Below are positions 19,888 through 32,100 of a DNA stretch of 64,000 nucleotides, piece by piece; position 1 is the stretch's first letter, and the number at the start of each line of letters is the position of its first letter. The notes beneath the pieces are model-generated. The model worked only from the letters and a program-made list of their open reading frames with translations, made no database searches and was not told where the DNA came from. Source of the stretch: Zygnema cylindricum (taxonomy: Eukaryota > Streptophyta > Zygnematophyceae > Zygnematales > Zygnemataceae); contig JBBHKE010002616.1 of the NCBI GenBank assembly GCA_037447655.1, positions 70,675-134,674 of the forward strand, given 5' to 3'. The translations under genes were made by a program, and so were the position numbers.

Positions 19888-21898
19888 CTATCCTCGACTC
19901 GCTGCCATTGGCCTCCATGTGAGAGGAGAAGTCAACCATTTTTTTAAAATACTTTTCTTTTTTCCTTCTGTCGTTCGTCTTCCGGTCGGTTGCATTTTTC
20001 CGATATCGACTTCTTGCTGCGCTCGAACCACTTCCCACGCCGCCTGCTTAACCCTGCGAAAAAAAAAACAAGAAAAGAAACAGAAACATGAATACAAAAA
20101 ACAACACAAGAAACGATGCAAAACACACAATACAAAACACAATACAAAGCACAAGACATTTCCAAAAATATCGGCTCAAGTACGGCTCAAATATCCCAAA
20201 CCAGAAGAGTACAAACAACGAGCGACACAAATGTGACAAGTGGAACGAATGCGATGAAAAAAAGAAAAACTTCGATAGGATAAGATTACAGTCGAGAAAT
20301 GTCGTAAGGATCTCTAAAAAGTGACTATTGTAAGAAAAGGATGAAATGTTACACATTGTCACACATGTGCGACCGATCATTACACTACAGTGATAAAACT
20401 AAGGCAGAAATATGGAAACCATCACAAAGGACAGGGCAAAGCTGGTATTTAGGATTCAAATGGCACGAAAATATTGTGGATATGACATAAATAAGGACAA
20501 AGGACAAAAATGTGACGGGATAATGAACCATTATGGTGTAAATACGGCAAAAACTGACACATAAATGGTCTATGCAAGCGAATATGAGCGAATGTAAACG
20601 AATATAAGACAATAGAAGAGTTTTACAAATAAACGTACGCAAGTTTAAGAAAAGAAAAGCAAATAAATGCAGAAAAAAGAAAAATGAATAGATAAAACCC
20701 CAAGTAAATGAATGTATCTGAGGGAAAATGCCAATCTGAAAAAAACTTTCACCATAGATTTCCACTATTTCAAACAAACGGAGTCAAATGTCATAAAATG
20801 TAGGTATGGAAATAAGGTTATTTGTCATCAAAGTGAATTTAACAAAGAAAAACATTACAAACTAAAACGATTTCATCGACGAGGAAACTATAGTACGTAT
20901 TTAGTCACGATAAAGAGGTTATTTCCAAATAATTCCTTAAAAATAATTTGAATACCCTTTGAAAATGTATCTGTTTTTAAATAAAAAATGATACCTATCT
21001 TGATTTGACGATTTCACAACATGGGATAGAGATAAAAGTTTAAAATCTTAAAATTCTAAGTCGTACGTTTTCGGATTGTACCGTACAAGGGAAAAAAAAA
21101 TCAAATTCTATACAGATTGGTGTCAGGAAACGTTGTAATGACAGAGGGCGAAGGAGAGAGTTGAAGTAATGGGGGGGGTTCAGCGCAAAGAGGGAGAGAG
21201 AGAGAGCGAAAGAGAAAGAGAGGAAAGAGGGAGGGAGGGGGCATAGAGAGGGCAGAGGGTAGAGAGAGAGGAGACAGAGAGAGGCAGGAAGAGGGGCGAG
21301 GGAGAAGGAGAGGGAGAGGGAGAGGGAGAGGGAGAGGGAGAGGGAGAGAGAGAGAAAGCCCTTACCGCATCCTCGCAGCCTCCAATTCGTCACAATCGTA
21401 GGTGTCACACGATACTCTTCTCCCTCTTCCCCCTAATCTCCCTCCACCCCCTTCACTGTACGGCACTCTCCCAATCATCACCTCCTCCCTTTCCTCCTCC
21501 CTCCCTCCATATCCCCCCCACACTCCCGCTCGTACTCCTATCTTCTCCTCCTCTCCCTCTTCCCTCTCCTCTCTCTCCTCCCCTCTCTCCTCCTCCCCAT
21601 CCCGAGCCACCGTCTCTGCCGCCTGGGCTCCAAATGTCCCCTGCCAGCCTGGCACTCCTTGTGATCCGTACGATCCGTACGGTAGGTGAGTGGTTTCCTT
21701 GCTGCCAGTTGTCAATTCTCCAGTGGGGGGAAATCCCTCGAGATCCTCCCTCGGAACAGGACAAGCCCAAGATCTTCTGCGCATGGATTGTCTCGCACGT
21801 GCGAGTGGCGTCAGCGTATCTTCGGAGGATTCGGGAGGGGGAGTTGATTCGTCGGGAGGATGGACGAGAAAGGACCGCCATTCGTCCACTCTCGCCAT
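19888..21898 (-). CDS. Two-exon gene of unknown function (predicted 232 aa)
   Basis: Exon 1 is 21366-21898: ATG in GAATCCATGGCG, start MARVDEWRSF, then Pro/Ser-rich, then Glu/Gly low complexity. Exon 2 is 19888-20053, ending at TAG. The donor is CG|GTAAGG and the acceptor follows a T-run ending CGCAG. The phase joins exactly (533 + 166 nt = 233 codons). Across the junction the sequence reads DELEAARMR then VKQAAWEVVRAQQEV, a convincing charged amphipathic helix, followed by a basic tail KKKSILKKW. No known family is recognised. The intron contains a CT-rich tract on the sense strand, as several SHMT introns do, and the 5' leader is a GA microsatellite. The good splice sites and continuous helix argue for a real gene. 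The low-complexity middle is probably microsatellite-derived. Confidence 0.45.
21188..21352. repeat. GA-rich microsatellite inside the intron of the two-exon gene
   Basis: GAGAGG and GAGGGA repeats on the plus strand (CT-rich on the gene's sense strand), beginning a few bases after the splice donor. Confidence 0.85.
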
Positions 21899-21904
21899 GG
21901 ATTC

Positions 21905-21910
21905 CCACTT

Positions 21911-21953
<43 letters not shown>

Positions 21954-22231
21954 TCTCTCTCTCCCTCTCTCTCACGCTCTCTCTCTCTCTCCCCCTCTCT
22001 CCCTCTCTCCCTCTCCCTTTCTCTCTCTCTCCCTTTCTCTCTCTCACGCTCTTTCTCTCTCTCACGCTCTCTCTATCTCACGCTCTCTCTCTCTCTCTCA
22101 CGCTCTCCCGCTCTCCCTCCCTCTATCTCGCTCTCTCGCTTTCTCCCTCTCCTCACCCTCTCCCACTACCACTCCCTCTCTCTACCTCTTTCTCTCTCTC
22201 TCCCTTTGATATTTCCTCTCTCAACAGCCTC
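21905..22231. repeat. CT microsatellite with TCACGCTCTC interruptions
   Basis: Long (CT)n and CTCCCT array on the plus strand, interrupted at least six times by TCACGCTCTC. It lies immediately upstream of the minus-strand gene start at 21898. The long Leu/Ser and Arg/Glu frames across it are translation artefacts of the repeat. Confidence 0.9.
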
Positions 22232-22850
22232 CAACTTGGTTTCACTCCGCGATATCTTACTGGAAGTCTTTTTCCTTGGTGGGTCCCACTCTCTCTCTCT
22301 CTCCCCCCCTCCCACTGTCTCTCTCTCTCCCTCTGCGTCTCTCTCTCTCCCTCTGCGTCTCTCTCTGTCTCCCTGGCTCTCCCTCGCCCTGTGGTGGTCG
22401 TTTCCGGAGTGGTCGCTCGATTCCTGTGGCCGTGTGAGGCCAAAATGTCGGTGGAGCAGGCCAGGCTGTCTCCATTCCGTACGACTTTGGTACATATACT
22501 GTACGACGAGCGTGCTGTCAGGAAGATTTTGCCGTTATTGCGACGCCACGGAATGGCGCTGACCGCGCAGTTCCTGGACGCGTGGCGCGCTCCGACGAGA
22601 GGATTTGGCGGCATCTCAACTGGTTCGCGGGAGTCGGGCAGTCTCGATTTTATTTTATGTACGAAACCAATCGGGTGACAGGAACAGGCGTGCATAATGT
22701 CGGGAAGGTTTTTGGCTGGGAGCGGTCTCATGAATCCCGGCGTTCCGGAAATGACGGAACAAATCCAGATCTAGATTCGCGTGCCGTGAACGCGGATGCG
22801 GGGATTGCACAGCTGGATTGTACGAATCCTGTTCTGGATGTCCTCTAATT
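22232..22850 (+). other. Possible plus-strand exons, weak
   Basis: A CT-rich tract ending TCAACAG precedes a frame reading SNLVSLRDILLEVFFL up to a GTGGGT donor-like site (22283). After another CT tract an open stretch from about 22413 reads FLWPCEAKMSVEQARL and HILYDERAVRKILPLLRRHG. Splice-like signals and non-repetitive reading suggest coding sequence, but no family is recognised and frames change before 22850. It could equally be a chance frame. Confidence 0.2.
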
Positions 22851-23675
22851 TGGGTCGCGACGAATAGCTGTATGAAGAATGGCACGCGCGATTTGGCATA
22901 TAATAAATTCTGGCATTTTTCATCTTAGTGACACGTGTACTTGATGGACGGTGGGATGTTTAAGGAACCAGATTGGGTCACGTGAATCGTGAGGGAAGGT
23001 TCATAGAGGAGAGTGGGTCATCGCCAAAGACGACAAAATAGCATTTAATGAGGGAACGATCTCAGCCGGCCGCGGTTAATAGAATCCGGGGTGTCCGTAC
23101 AGACAGCCAGAATAGACGGAAAAAGGGGACATGATGCCAAATTTGTCGCTGCTGTGACACTGTGACAATATCGAATTTTGTATATTTTCTGTTATGGAAA
23201 GACCTATACTAGCATTTGGATTCGGAGAATCTGAACTACGGGTCTTCATGTGTCCACAATTCCGTATCTGTTTTCGAAAAGATTTTATTCTGCGTTTTGG
23301 ATGTTTGTTTCGCATACGGTTGAGTCGTTTCGCCCATAAAATTATGTACAAATTGTCTCATATTGCGCTGTCATGCGCTAAAGGCGTCTGCCACTGGCCG
23401 GAATTTTTTGTCGGACGCGGTGATTCGTACAGGTTATCCGTACCTACCTGGCGTTGATGGCACTGACATCATATGCACCGCCCACCCTAAGGCTGACGCA
23501 GAAGCGATTTTCTCGCTGGAAGAAAAAAATCGATCAAATCATTCTGAGTATATTTACAGAATCGATACGGCATGTCCATGCGACGTGGCGACGTGCGCAC
23601 GTCCGGTTCGTACTTATGTTACTTGCAGGTTTCTCCGTACGATCAATCCGCTTTCCCCCAATCGTTTACTAAAAG
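22851..23675. other. Intergenic, no gene recognised
   Basis: Mixed-composition sequence with CGTAC-rich words. Frames on both strands show no known motif. Confidence 0.4.
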
Positions 23676-24195
23676 CAGTTCAAAAGTAGGTGACCGTACT
23701 CCCATACAATATGCCTATTGTACGCAAAACATACAATATGCCCTTAAGACCCATATTGTATTGGCCGCAAAAATGAAATAAAATAGGAACAGGGTTGAGT
23801 TGCACATCGATCGATAGAGAATTAAACGTCATGTCTAAATTTTGAAAAACATTCGGACAAAAAAATATTTTTCCGTGAGTTTTGAGGTATTTTTAATTCA
23901 AACCGTCAGATTCAAACGATCGTACGGTCGCTGATCAAAGTAGCGATCTAAGAAGATCACACGAAAAGCTCATAACACAACATACGATAGGATTTTTTTC
24001 CCGCGGAATGTCATCCTACGCCGTGTCAGTTCGCTAAAAAATTTCGTCCAGCGGCGTGCGCTGTACTATGATGATACGTCATATTCGTACGTTCGTACAG
24101 GGGTGTGCACAACGCACATACATACAGAATGCCTCATCTGCGCGAGTTTTGTGCCAAGTTTTGTGCGCCTACCAAACGCCTACTTTTGAACTATG
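23676..24195. mobile_element. Mutator-type MITE, copy M2 (520 bp)
   Basis: Degenerate left end CAGTTCAAAAGTAGG and right end CCTACTTTTGAACTATG-like. ACTAAAAG is duplicated on both sides (23668-23675 and 24196-24203). The interior is longer than in the other copies. Confidence 0.75.
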
Positions 24196-24203
24196 ACTAA
24201 AAG

Positions 24204-25073
24204 TATGAAAGTAACGCATACTACGTAAAAATCGTTAAAAAGTCCAAATCTGTACAAATTTAACAACTATGCAATTTTTAGACATAATGCGAGCCGTCCG
24301 TGTGGTTTTTTCAATTGTATCCCATGTTTTGAACGCGTCAAGATTATCTCGGACTCTTCCTGCTCCGGGGAGGTATGGAATTATGGATCAACCACGATCA
24401 AGATTCGCCCCTTCGAGAGGTGTAAAGGGTATGAGCGAGTCGCCTTAAGTCAACAGCTCCTGAGAGAGTACAGACCAATGAAAGTTGTCACTTTCTGGTA
24501 GAATAAAAACGCAACGCGACGCTTTTCCTTGGCCGGCTAAACTCCTAACTGCTAACTAGGAAAAGGTGACGCCTTTTGAAAACTAGGCCGTAAGAGTGCA
24601 GCCAATTTGTGGCCGTCAATTTGAAGATGCAAATCGAATGTGGCCGTTTACGGCCATCTTCAACTAGTACTGTACTTTTAAAGTTTTTACTCGTGTGAAA
24701 GAAAAGGACAATTTGTCAATTACTGTGCGCATACGATACACAGGAATCCCGGTCAACCGGGGACCATGATTGGCCGCCCTTGACCATTTCCGTACATGTT
24801 CAAGTTTTGAACCGCGCGAGACTATCGTCTGGCCGGCGCTTGGTTGGGAGTATTTCGTACACGTCAGCAGTTCCCCCAATTTGCGGTTCGACGTTTTGGT
24901 CAATTGAACAAAGGGGTGCACCGTGCACAAATATGGAACACGACAAATTTTCCCCGCCTCTACCCGTACGGACAAAATAGTTATCAAGGAACGATTGGAT
25001 GCTTGTCTCATGGATCATTTAACCAAAAGAAATGGAAAAACTTTGTTTAAAAAACCGCGACCTCACTACGAAA
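24204..25073. other. Intergenic, no gene recognised
   Basis: Contains an inverted pair near 24526-24576 (CGCTTTTCCT and AGGAAAAGG). The frames around 24664-25050 show no family motif. Confidence 0.4.
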
Positions 25074-25797
25074 CTTAGGGTGAAGTTCCATTAGACGAAA
25101 AGTGAGCTTGTTTACAGAAATTCGGACCTCTCCGTACTATGCCGTACTTCTTATTTTGTTTTTATTTGGAAAACAACATTACAGAGAATCTTGCTAATAT
25201 TCTCCAAAAGTCTGGGAGTTAACAGTGACCGTTGGATATTTTTTCGCGAAGCATTCGCTTCGAAAGTTTCTGTAAATGGTGATGTACCTCGCGAGGTACA
25301 TCACCAATTACAGAAAAATTTGAGCCACGACACGTTGGATAATGAGCATACGTGTCAAGTTGGCAACCAACGGAAATCAAAAAATTTCGCACATGATATA
25401 CGCATTCAAAAATCTAGCAGAAAATACAAACGAAATCTCGTAACGCACTTTTTTCACGCTATTTTTGTTGTCGCCCATTCGTTACACTATTTCTGACAGC
25501 GCTCATTCGTCACGCGTAAAAACAGGAACCCTAAAGAAATGCGGTGGTATCTCACAAGGCGTCTACAAAAAGTACAAAACCTGTATTGAACGATGACCTG
25601 GTACGCACGAGCATGGTACGCAAATGAAGATTTTTGGTCGGTGTGAAAATCATTGACGATTTTCAATATCAATCTATAGATACGTGGCACCACTCTTTTG
25701 CTACCACGTGGATTACAGACTCTCCGCAATGGAATTTCGTTCAAATTGTAGCTGGCCATACAATTACAGAATGTCCTAATGGAACTTCACCCTTAAA
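25074..25797. mobile_element. TIR element U2, about 724 bp
   Basis: Ends TAGGGTGAAGTTCCATTAG and CTAATGGAACTTCACCCTTA form roughly 22-bp inverted repeats. No transposase frame. It contains the 50-bp palindrome at 25267-25316. The target duplication is not clear. Confidence 0.65.
25267..25316. repeat. 50-bp near-perfect palindrome P1
   Basis: Arms beginning TTTCTGTAA and ending TTACAGAAA meet at ACCTCGCGAGGT with no loop. 24 of 25 positions pair. It would form a cruciform or hairpin. Confidence 0.9.
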
Positions 25798-25820
25798 GTA
25801 CGATTCAGCGATTCAGTAAA

Positions 25821-26036
25821 CACCGTTAATCACTAATAGCGTTAATAACTTTTTTGCCACTTAAAACATCTTTTCTCCATACACATTTGTCCGATTTTCA
25901 ATTTGAGACCGCCAACTAAAAGCTGAGAATCCTATCTTTCAATCGCAATCGTCAGATTGACATTCTGACATGTGTGTACGGAGAAAATATGTTTTAAGTG
26001 AAAAAAAAATAGTAACACTAATAGCGATTCACGGTG
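25821..26036. mobile_element. TA-target MITE, copy T4 (216 bp)
   Basis: Ends CACCGTTAATCACTAATAG and CTAATAGCGATTCACGGTG, flanked by TAAA on both sides. The interior is a long foldback around GCCACTTAAAACATCTTTTC and GAAAATATGTTTTAAGTG, shared with copy T5. Confidence 0.75.
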
Positions 26037-26535
26037 TAAAGTACTAAATTTGGAAAAATTAATGATAATCAGAACAGCTATTTTCATGTGTTTTGGGAAC
26101 CAATTCAGTTTACCGTACTTAATTGCCGATGCGCTAAAATAAACATATCATCTAACTGTACATCACCCATAATCGCACCAAAAACAAGTGTACTAGGATT
26201 TCATTCCATTTTATGAAAATGTTTATAGAATTATCCTCCAATTCTCTCAAAAAGAAAAACTATAAAATGAATAAATTGCTCCATGTTCGATAATTGTGGC
26301 TATTCAATCTACTACTTTGGTTCTTTGGTGTTGCTTGGAAGTTACATTTGCTGAATGTCTTTGTTTTATCATTCTTTCCGTTTCTGGTTATGTTTTTTTC
26401 CTGTTTTTGTTCTATCATTAATAGATGATGCAAACAATCAAGACCGAGAGGCGTTGTTTTGGGACTCAAAGTTAGCTTCTTGTTATTATTTAAGGGGGGT
26501 GTCATAACCACCGGGTGAATATCTGTTAGCACCAC
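26037..26535. other. No gene recognised
   Basis: AT-rich spacer without recognisable motif. Confidence 0.4.
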
Positions 26536-26659
26536 ATGTACGATGTAGAAAAATGTAGAAATTGTACCCCTAACCCTAAAAAACCCAGAAAAATCATAAA
26601 ACGTACGGACATATATACGAAAATGTACAAAACTATACGGAAAGTGTACCCTACAAATC

Positions 26660-27114
26660 ACAGTTCAAAAGTAGGTGAAAGTACACCCATACAATACACC
26701 TATTGTACGCAAAAAATAGAATATACCCTTAAGACCCATATTGTATTGGCCGCAAAATGAAATAAAATAGTAACAAGGTTGAGTTGCACATGGATCGATA
26801 GAGAATTAAAAGTCATGTCTAAATTTGAAAAAAAAACGGGCAAAAAAATATTTTTTTGTGAGTTTTGAGCAACTTTTTATTTAAACCGTTAGATTCAGAC
26901 GATCGGACAGTCGCTGATCAAAATAGCGATCTAAAAAGATCACATGAAAAGCCTATAACACAACTTACGATAGGACTATCATTAGATTTCGACGATCAGA
27001 CGGTCGCTGGTCAAAGTAGCGACTTAAGACGATCACATGAAAAGCCCATAACACAACTTACGATGAAGGCGCCGACAAAAGACCTACAATAGAAACGCCT
27101 ACTTTTGAACTATG
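26660..27114. mobile_element. Mutator-type MITE, copy M3 (455 bp)
   Basis: Ends CAGTTCAAAAGTAGG and CCTACTTTTGAACTATG. Flanks CTACAAATC and CTACGAATC match at 8 of 9. It has two tandem internal units (GATCGGACAGTCGCTGATC and GATCAGACGGTCGCTGGTC), whereas M1 and M5 have one. Confidence 0.82.
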
Positions 27115-27203
27115 CTACGAATCCTAAAATTATGAGAAATGTACGGCAGTTGTACTGCAACATACGAGAGTGGAAAAAATGTACAAGAATGTAACCTAAA
27201 CAC

Positions 27204-27532
27204 TAGTGTTGAGTATCGGGTAAATTCATATCGCGATAATTTCAATATTCATATATATCGAATATCGATCGAGCAAACTCCTCCATATATCGTACCGGGG
27301 CCAACATAAATTATCGGAATATATATCGCAAAAAATGGGTGTCCGTACAGTTCACGTACGAAAAATCGTGGACCTGAGCCGCAGGGGAAGTGAAAAAAAA
27401 TCGGAAAAAAATAATCGCATAAGTATCTGGATATTTAGCTTATAGGTAAATGGATTCGATATATCGATTATCGGAGACCTAAAATTCGATATATATCAAA
27501 TATCGGCAATAGGTATTCGATATCCAACACTA
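27204..27532. mobile_element. hAT-type MITE (329 bp) with 8-bp duplication
   Basis: Ends TAGTGTTGAGTATCG and GATATCCAACACTA. A perfect 8-bp target duplication CTAAACAC lies at 27196-27203 and 27533-27540. The interior is full of ATATCGATAT words. Eight-bp duplications are standard for hAT elements. Confidence 0.8.
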
Positions 27533-27760
27533 CTAAACACCCTAAAACCCCCCCTTAAATAAGTAAATAACCCTACAAAGTACGGAAATAAACGAACACT
27601 ATACGAAAATGTACAAAAAATACACGGCAGCTGTCCTGAAATACATGAGAATGTACGAGAATGTAACCTAAAAACCCTAAAATCCCCCTTAAATAAACTC
27701 AAAAGTACTAAAATATACGGATATAGAACAGAAATGTAATGAAACTTATAGGTACATATT

Positions 27761-29169
27761 TGGGTACGCATTTTATTATTTTTTAGAGATCTTTAGATGC
27801 TAATCGTACGTAGTATTCACGCGTTCAGTTTGTGCTTAAAATGTGAATTGAACAACTATAGAAAATCGCCATTTGATTCATTAATTTTCATGCCAAACTA
27901 TAACTAATAATATTAGTTTAGTGCAACACGTCGTGAGAGGTTGTAGTCCACGTTATTAAATAGTGTTGCTAACACTATTTTGGATTGTTTCCATAAAAAG
28001 TCGCGACCGAAATAGTGTTTTTAACTCTAGCAATGACATAGGCGGTGTACAATTCTAAAATATGATTTGATGGAATTTCAATCTCGATCAAATTTGTATT
28101 AGGCAAAAGCTTATTTCGTCTTATATTCGTTCTATTTCCACCTTATTTACTCTAAATAGGCATTGTTTTCTATCATGGAAATTCTTATCCCCGTATATTC
28201 GATAATCGATATGTCGAATAACGAACAACAAGAGGGCGAAATATATCGCTCCGTTACCAACAAAATTAATAGCCATATAATTGGTTGGACTTGGAGGTCC
28301 GTCCAATTCTAGTACGAAATTAATATATGGAAAATCATACCGGCGAACACCACCTCGCTAAGTATTACGATATATAATGACACAATCGCTTTGAGCAACA
28401 CATCACAATTTTATAATGACGTTAGCCTTCTATACATACCCAAAGTGTCTATCAATTATCGTTAAGTATAAAAAAAGACACTTCGAATATCAACGACTGA
28501 CACTCAATAAACAACATTATAAATAGGTCAACTCGTAAACAATATTTCGTCTAAGTACAAGACGGGTAGACTTTAAAACCGAACATTCAAATTTCTCAGT
28601 GTTCATAAAAATCTCGCTATGGAGCAACACAAGATAAAGCGCTCTACTAGCTTGTTGGAATGCACAAAAATGACTAACGATTCTTGAATGTTGCTTGTTG
28701 GACAAGGCCACGTCTGATTCAATGTTGTGTACTTTTAGCCTCTTATAGATAATCAATATGCACTTTATTTATACCTACCGATAGTCAAATTATGGTTTCG
28801 ATATACAACAAAGGAAATTTTTGCGATGGTTTGTAGTCATATTGGTCCTTGTAAGTTGAAAAAAATAGCACCGCGATACTTGTATAGTACAAATTGTACG
28901 CCTCTACTCTTTTTATCTATCTTCAATAATATTTAGTTGGCCTCGGAGCAATAAATTCCCTCCTCAAGATTTGACATCCAACAATATCGGTCATTGGATA
29001 CATCGCGATATGAGATTATCTAATACAAAAAATTATTAATTCACAATAATAACAACACACTCGATCATCACATTGGCTATAATTGTTTCAACTAAATACA
29101 CAAATTTTGTCCCCACTTTATTTAGGCAAAAATAAAACGTGGTGTTACCAACGTTTTTTAAAACAATGG
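27761..29169. other. Intergenic, no gene recognised
   Basis: Holds scraps related to the ATATCGCTCCG and GACCAACAAA words of the hAT MITEs (28240-28275). No supported frame. Confidence 0.4.
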
Positions 29170-32100
29170 ACTGTCAAAGGATCCTTTTCAAAACTTTGGA
29201 GGAAAATGACAAGGAGGTGGCAGATTTGATTGACATGGAAGAAGAGCTCCTCGAGGTGGAATATGTAACTTCTACAAGAAAACATAACATTATATAGCAA
29301 ATTGTGTCAAAATTGCATATCTCTGACTGAAAGATAGACAAGGTTCCTAAAAAGATGGAGGAAGGCAAAAGGCTTTTCTAACTCAAGTTCATTACGAGGA
29401 AGATGGTGACGTAACCAAACTGGAGGAGGAGCTTGATGAGCTTCTTTTTAAACGAAAAACCACTAAGAAGCATGCACACGTTCAATTGAGACAAAAGTGT
29501 ACTTTCGGAGGTAAAAGCGATCCACCTGAGGATGGGTGGATCATACACTCAAGGGCCTCAATGCATATGTGCAAGGATAAGAGGTGGTTTACTAAATTAA
29601 GAAAAAATCCAACAGTTGAGATAGAGTATGGAGATGTTAGAGTAGAAACCACAAGTCTTGTTGGATCACTTAATTTAGAAGTTCTAGTTGATGGAAAAGC
29701 TTTAATTGTAACACTCTCAGATGTTCTTTACATTCCACAGCTTAGCAAGAATCTAGTCTCTACAGCTGTTCTAGATGAAAAAGAGTTTGAAACCGGAACT
29801 AAGAAAGGAATCTTCACAGCTACCTTTGATAATGAGGTTTATTTCATAGCTGCAAAGGGTAGTTAAAGAATGTTGAAAATTGTACTTTGCAATGAAAAGG
29901 GTGTTAATTACTCGTGTGGAAGTGATATGATGCTTTGGCACAAGAGGTTGGGGCATGTGAATCTAGATAGATTAAAGAAAATGAAGAAAAAGGGAATAGT
30001 GGATGGAATTGAGTTTGGAGATGATGAGACCTCAGATGATTGTAGTGGATGTGCCCAAGGGAAGATTCATAGACTTCCATTTCCAAAGGCATCCACATTT
30101 AGGAGAGAGAAAGTATTAGATCTAGTTCACACTGATGTTTGGGGACTAGCTAGGTATGCTTCACATGGGGTGAAAAGATGGATGCTAACCATTACAGATA
30201 ATTCGTCTAACTACACTAAGGTTTATTTTATTAGATTATTCGTCTAGATACACTAAGGTATATTTTCTTAGACATAAGTCAAAGGAACTAAGATGTTTAA
30301 AATAATACAAAGTATGGAGTGAAAAATAACATGAAATCTCAATAAAAGAGATAAGAAGTGATAATGGGAAAGAATACACCTCAAAGGAATTTGAAGAATT
30401 TCTTAAGAAGAAGGAATCCATCATGAGAAAACTATTCCTTATAATCTGGAACAAAATCGAGTAGCAGAAAGAGTGAATAGAACTTTAGGAGATATGTCTA
30501 GAAGTATGCTAACTGATAAAAGAATAGGATTGTTGTTTTGGGTTGAGTCTATGAACTATGTTAACTTCATCAAAAATAGAGTGCTAACTTTGGCAAATAA
30601 GGAGGTAGCTCTGTATGAAAGGTGGACGGGAAAAAAACCAGATTTGTTTAGTTTAAGAGTGTTCGGAAGTCAAGTTTAGAGTTTGGATTCCGATAAGACT
30701 AAATGGAAGTTAGAGGGAAGAGGGAAACCAGGATATCTTGTAAGATATGATGTGAGCACAAAAGGATACCGAGTGTATGACTTGAATAAGAAAGATATCA
30801 TTTTGGTAAAACACATAGTGGTGATGAATGAAGTAAAGTCTATTGATCCATTCAAATATAATAAACAAGTCAAAATCAGATTTGAACTGGATCAGTTTTC
30901 TGACTTTGACTTTGAAATGAAGAGAAGGAAGATGGAGAAAAAGGAAAATTTGCACATCTACCAAAGGAGGAGGAAATGACAATATCCGAGGCAACGCCAC
31001 AATACGAAGTGGAAACCGATAACGAATTTGATCAACCAATGGAATTGGAAGATAAAGGAGTTGAAAATATTCTTAAACGAAACCCGAGGATGCCTTCCAT
31101 ATCGGCGTCAGATTTTGAAAGAGGAAGAAGAAGTAGTAAACGACTTCAAGAATACAAGTAAATAACCAACTCACAAAGATAGCTCACCCAAATGAACCTC
31201 AAACATACGTAGAGGCCATAAATACCCCAGAAAAAAGCATGTGGATCACTGCCATCAATAAAGAAATGACTTACATCATGGAAGCCAATACATGGGAGTT
31301 GGTATACTGTCCACCGAGCCTAAAACCAATTGGTTGTAAGTGGGTTTTCGAGCTTAAATTAAACCAAGATAATACCATTGAAAGATATAAAGTTAGGTTA
31401 GTTGCTAAAGGTTATACCTAGAAAGAGGGAATAGACTATGAAAAAACCTTTGCATCGGTAGTCGGATTTCCCTCTGTCGAATTCCTCAAAAGTTTAGCCG
31501 CAACAAATGATATGGAAATACACCGAATGGATATTAAGACCGCCTTCTTACACGGAGAGTTGGAAAAAATCTACATGAGGCAAATGAAATGATTCGTGGA
31601 GAATGGAGAAGAAATCAAGGTGTGCAAACTGATAAAATTACTTTATGGCTTTAAACAAGCTCCGCAACAATATAACATAAAATTAGACGAATTTCTGACA
31701 AGTTTGGGATACATTAAAATAAGTTCACATCACTCCCTATATATTTGAGGATGAAAATTGAGTGATATTTATTGCCATTTATGTTGATGATTTGTTAGTC
31801 TTTAGCAAGTCCTTAGATGAAATTAACAAACTCAAATATGATCTGAGAAGTTTGTTTGACATGAAAGATCTCGGCGAAGCAAAATACATTTTGGGGATAT
31901 AAATGTAGAGGGATAAAGGGAATATAATTATAAGACCCACTCAATAAAAAGCTATCGGTAATATGATAGAAAAGTTCAGATAGAGAAAACAAATGGGTGT
32001 ACCACTCCCATGGATCTAAAGAAAGTATCGGAGGGGAGTGACGAAGGAGGGATATTGATTTTGAATGATGAGATGGATGAGGAAGAAAATGGTTTATAGA

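Larger units (their letters stand above)
26536..27760. repeat. Diverged tandem repeat with CCTAAAACCCC blocks, interrupted by two MITEs
   Basis: Units of roughly 130 bp run ACGAAAATGTACAAAA ... ACGGCAGYTGT ... GAATGTAACCTAAA ... CCCTAAAA ... CCCTTAAATAA. They occur around 26560-26650, 27130-27203/27533-27600 and 27600-27720. Copies M3 and the hAT MITE at 27204 are inserted in them. Confidence 0.55.

Noticed and set aside
21634-22562. Long plus-strand open frames rich in Leu and Ser and long minus-strand frames rich in Arg and Glu
   Set aside because: They are translations of the CT/GA microsatellite in every frame; there is no non-repetitive domain across the array.
28100-28380. A further hAT MITE copy
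   Set aside because: Shares a few words such as ATATATCGCTCCG and ACCAACAAA, but neither end can be identified.
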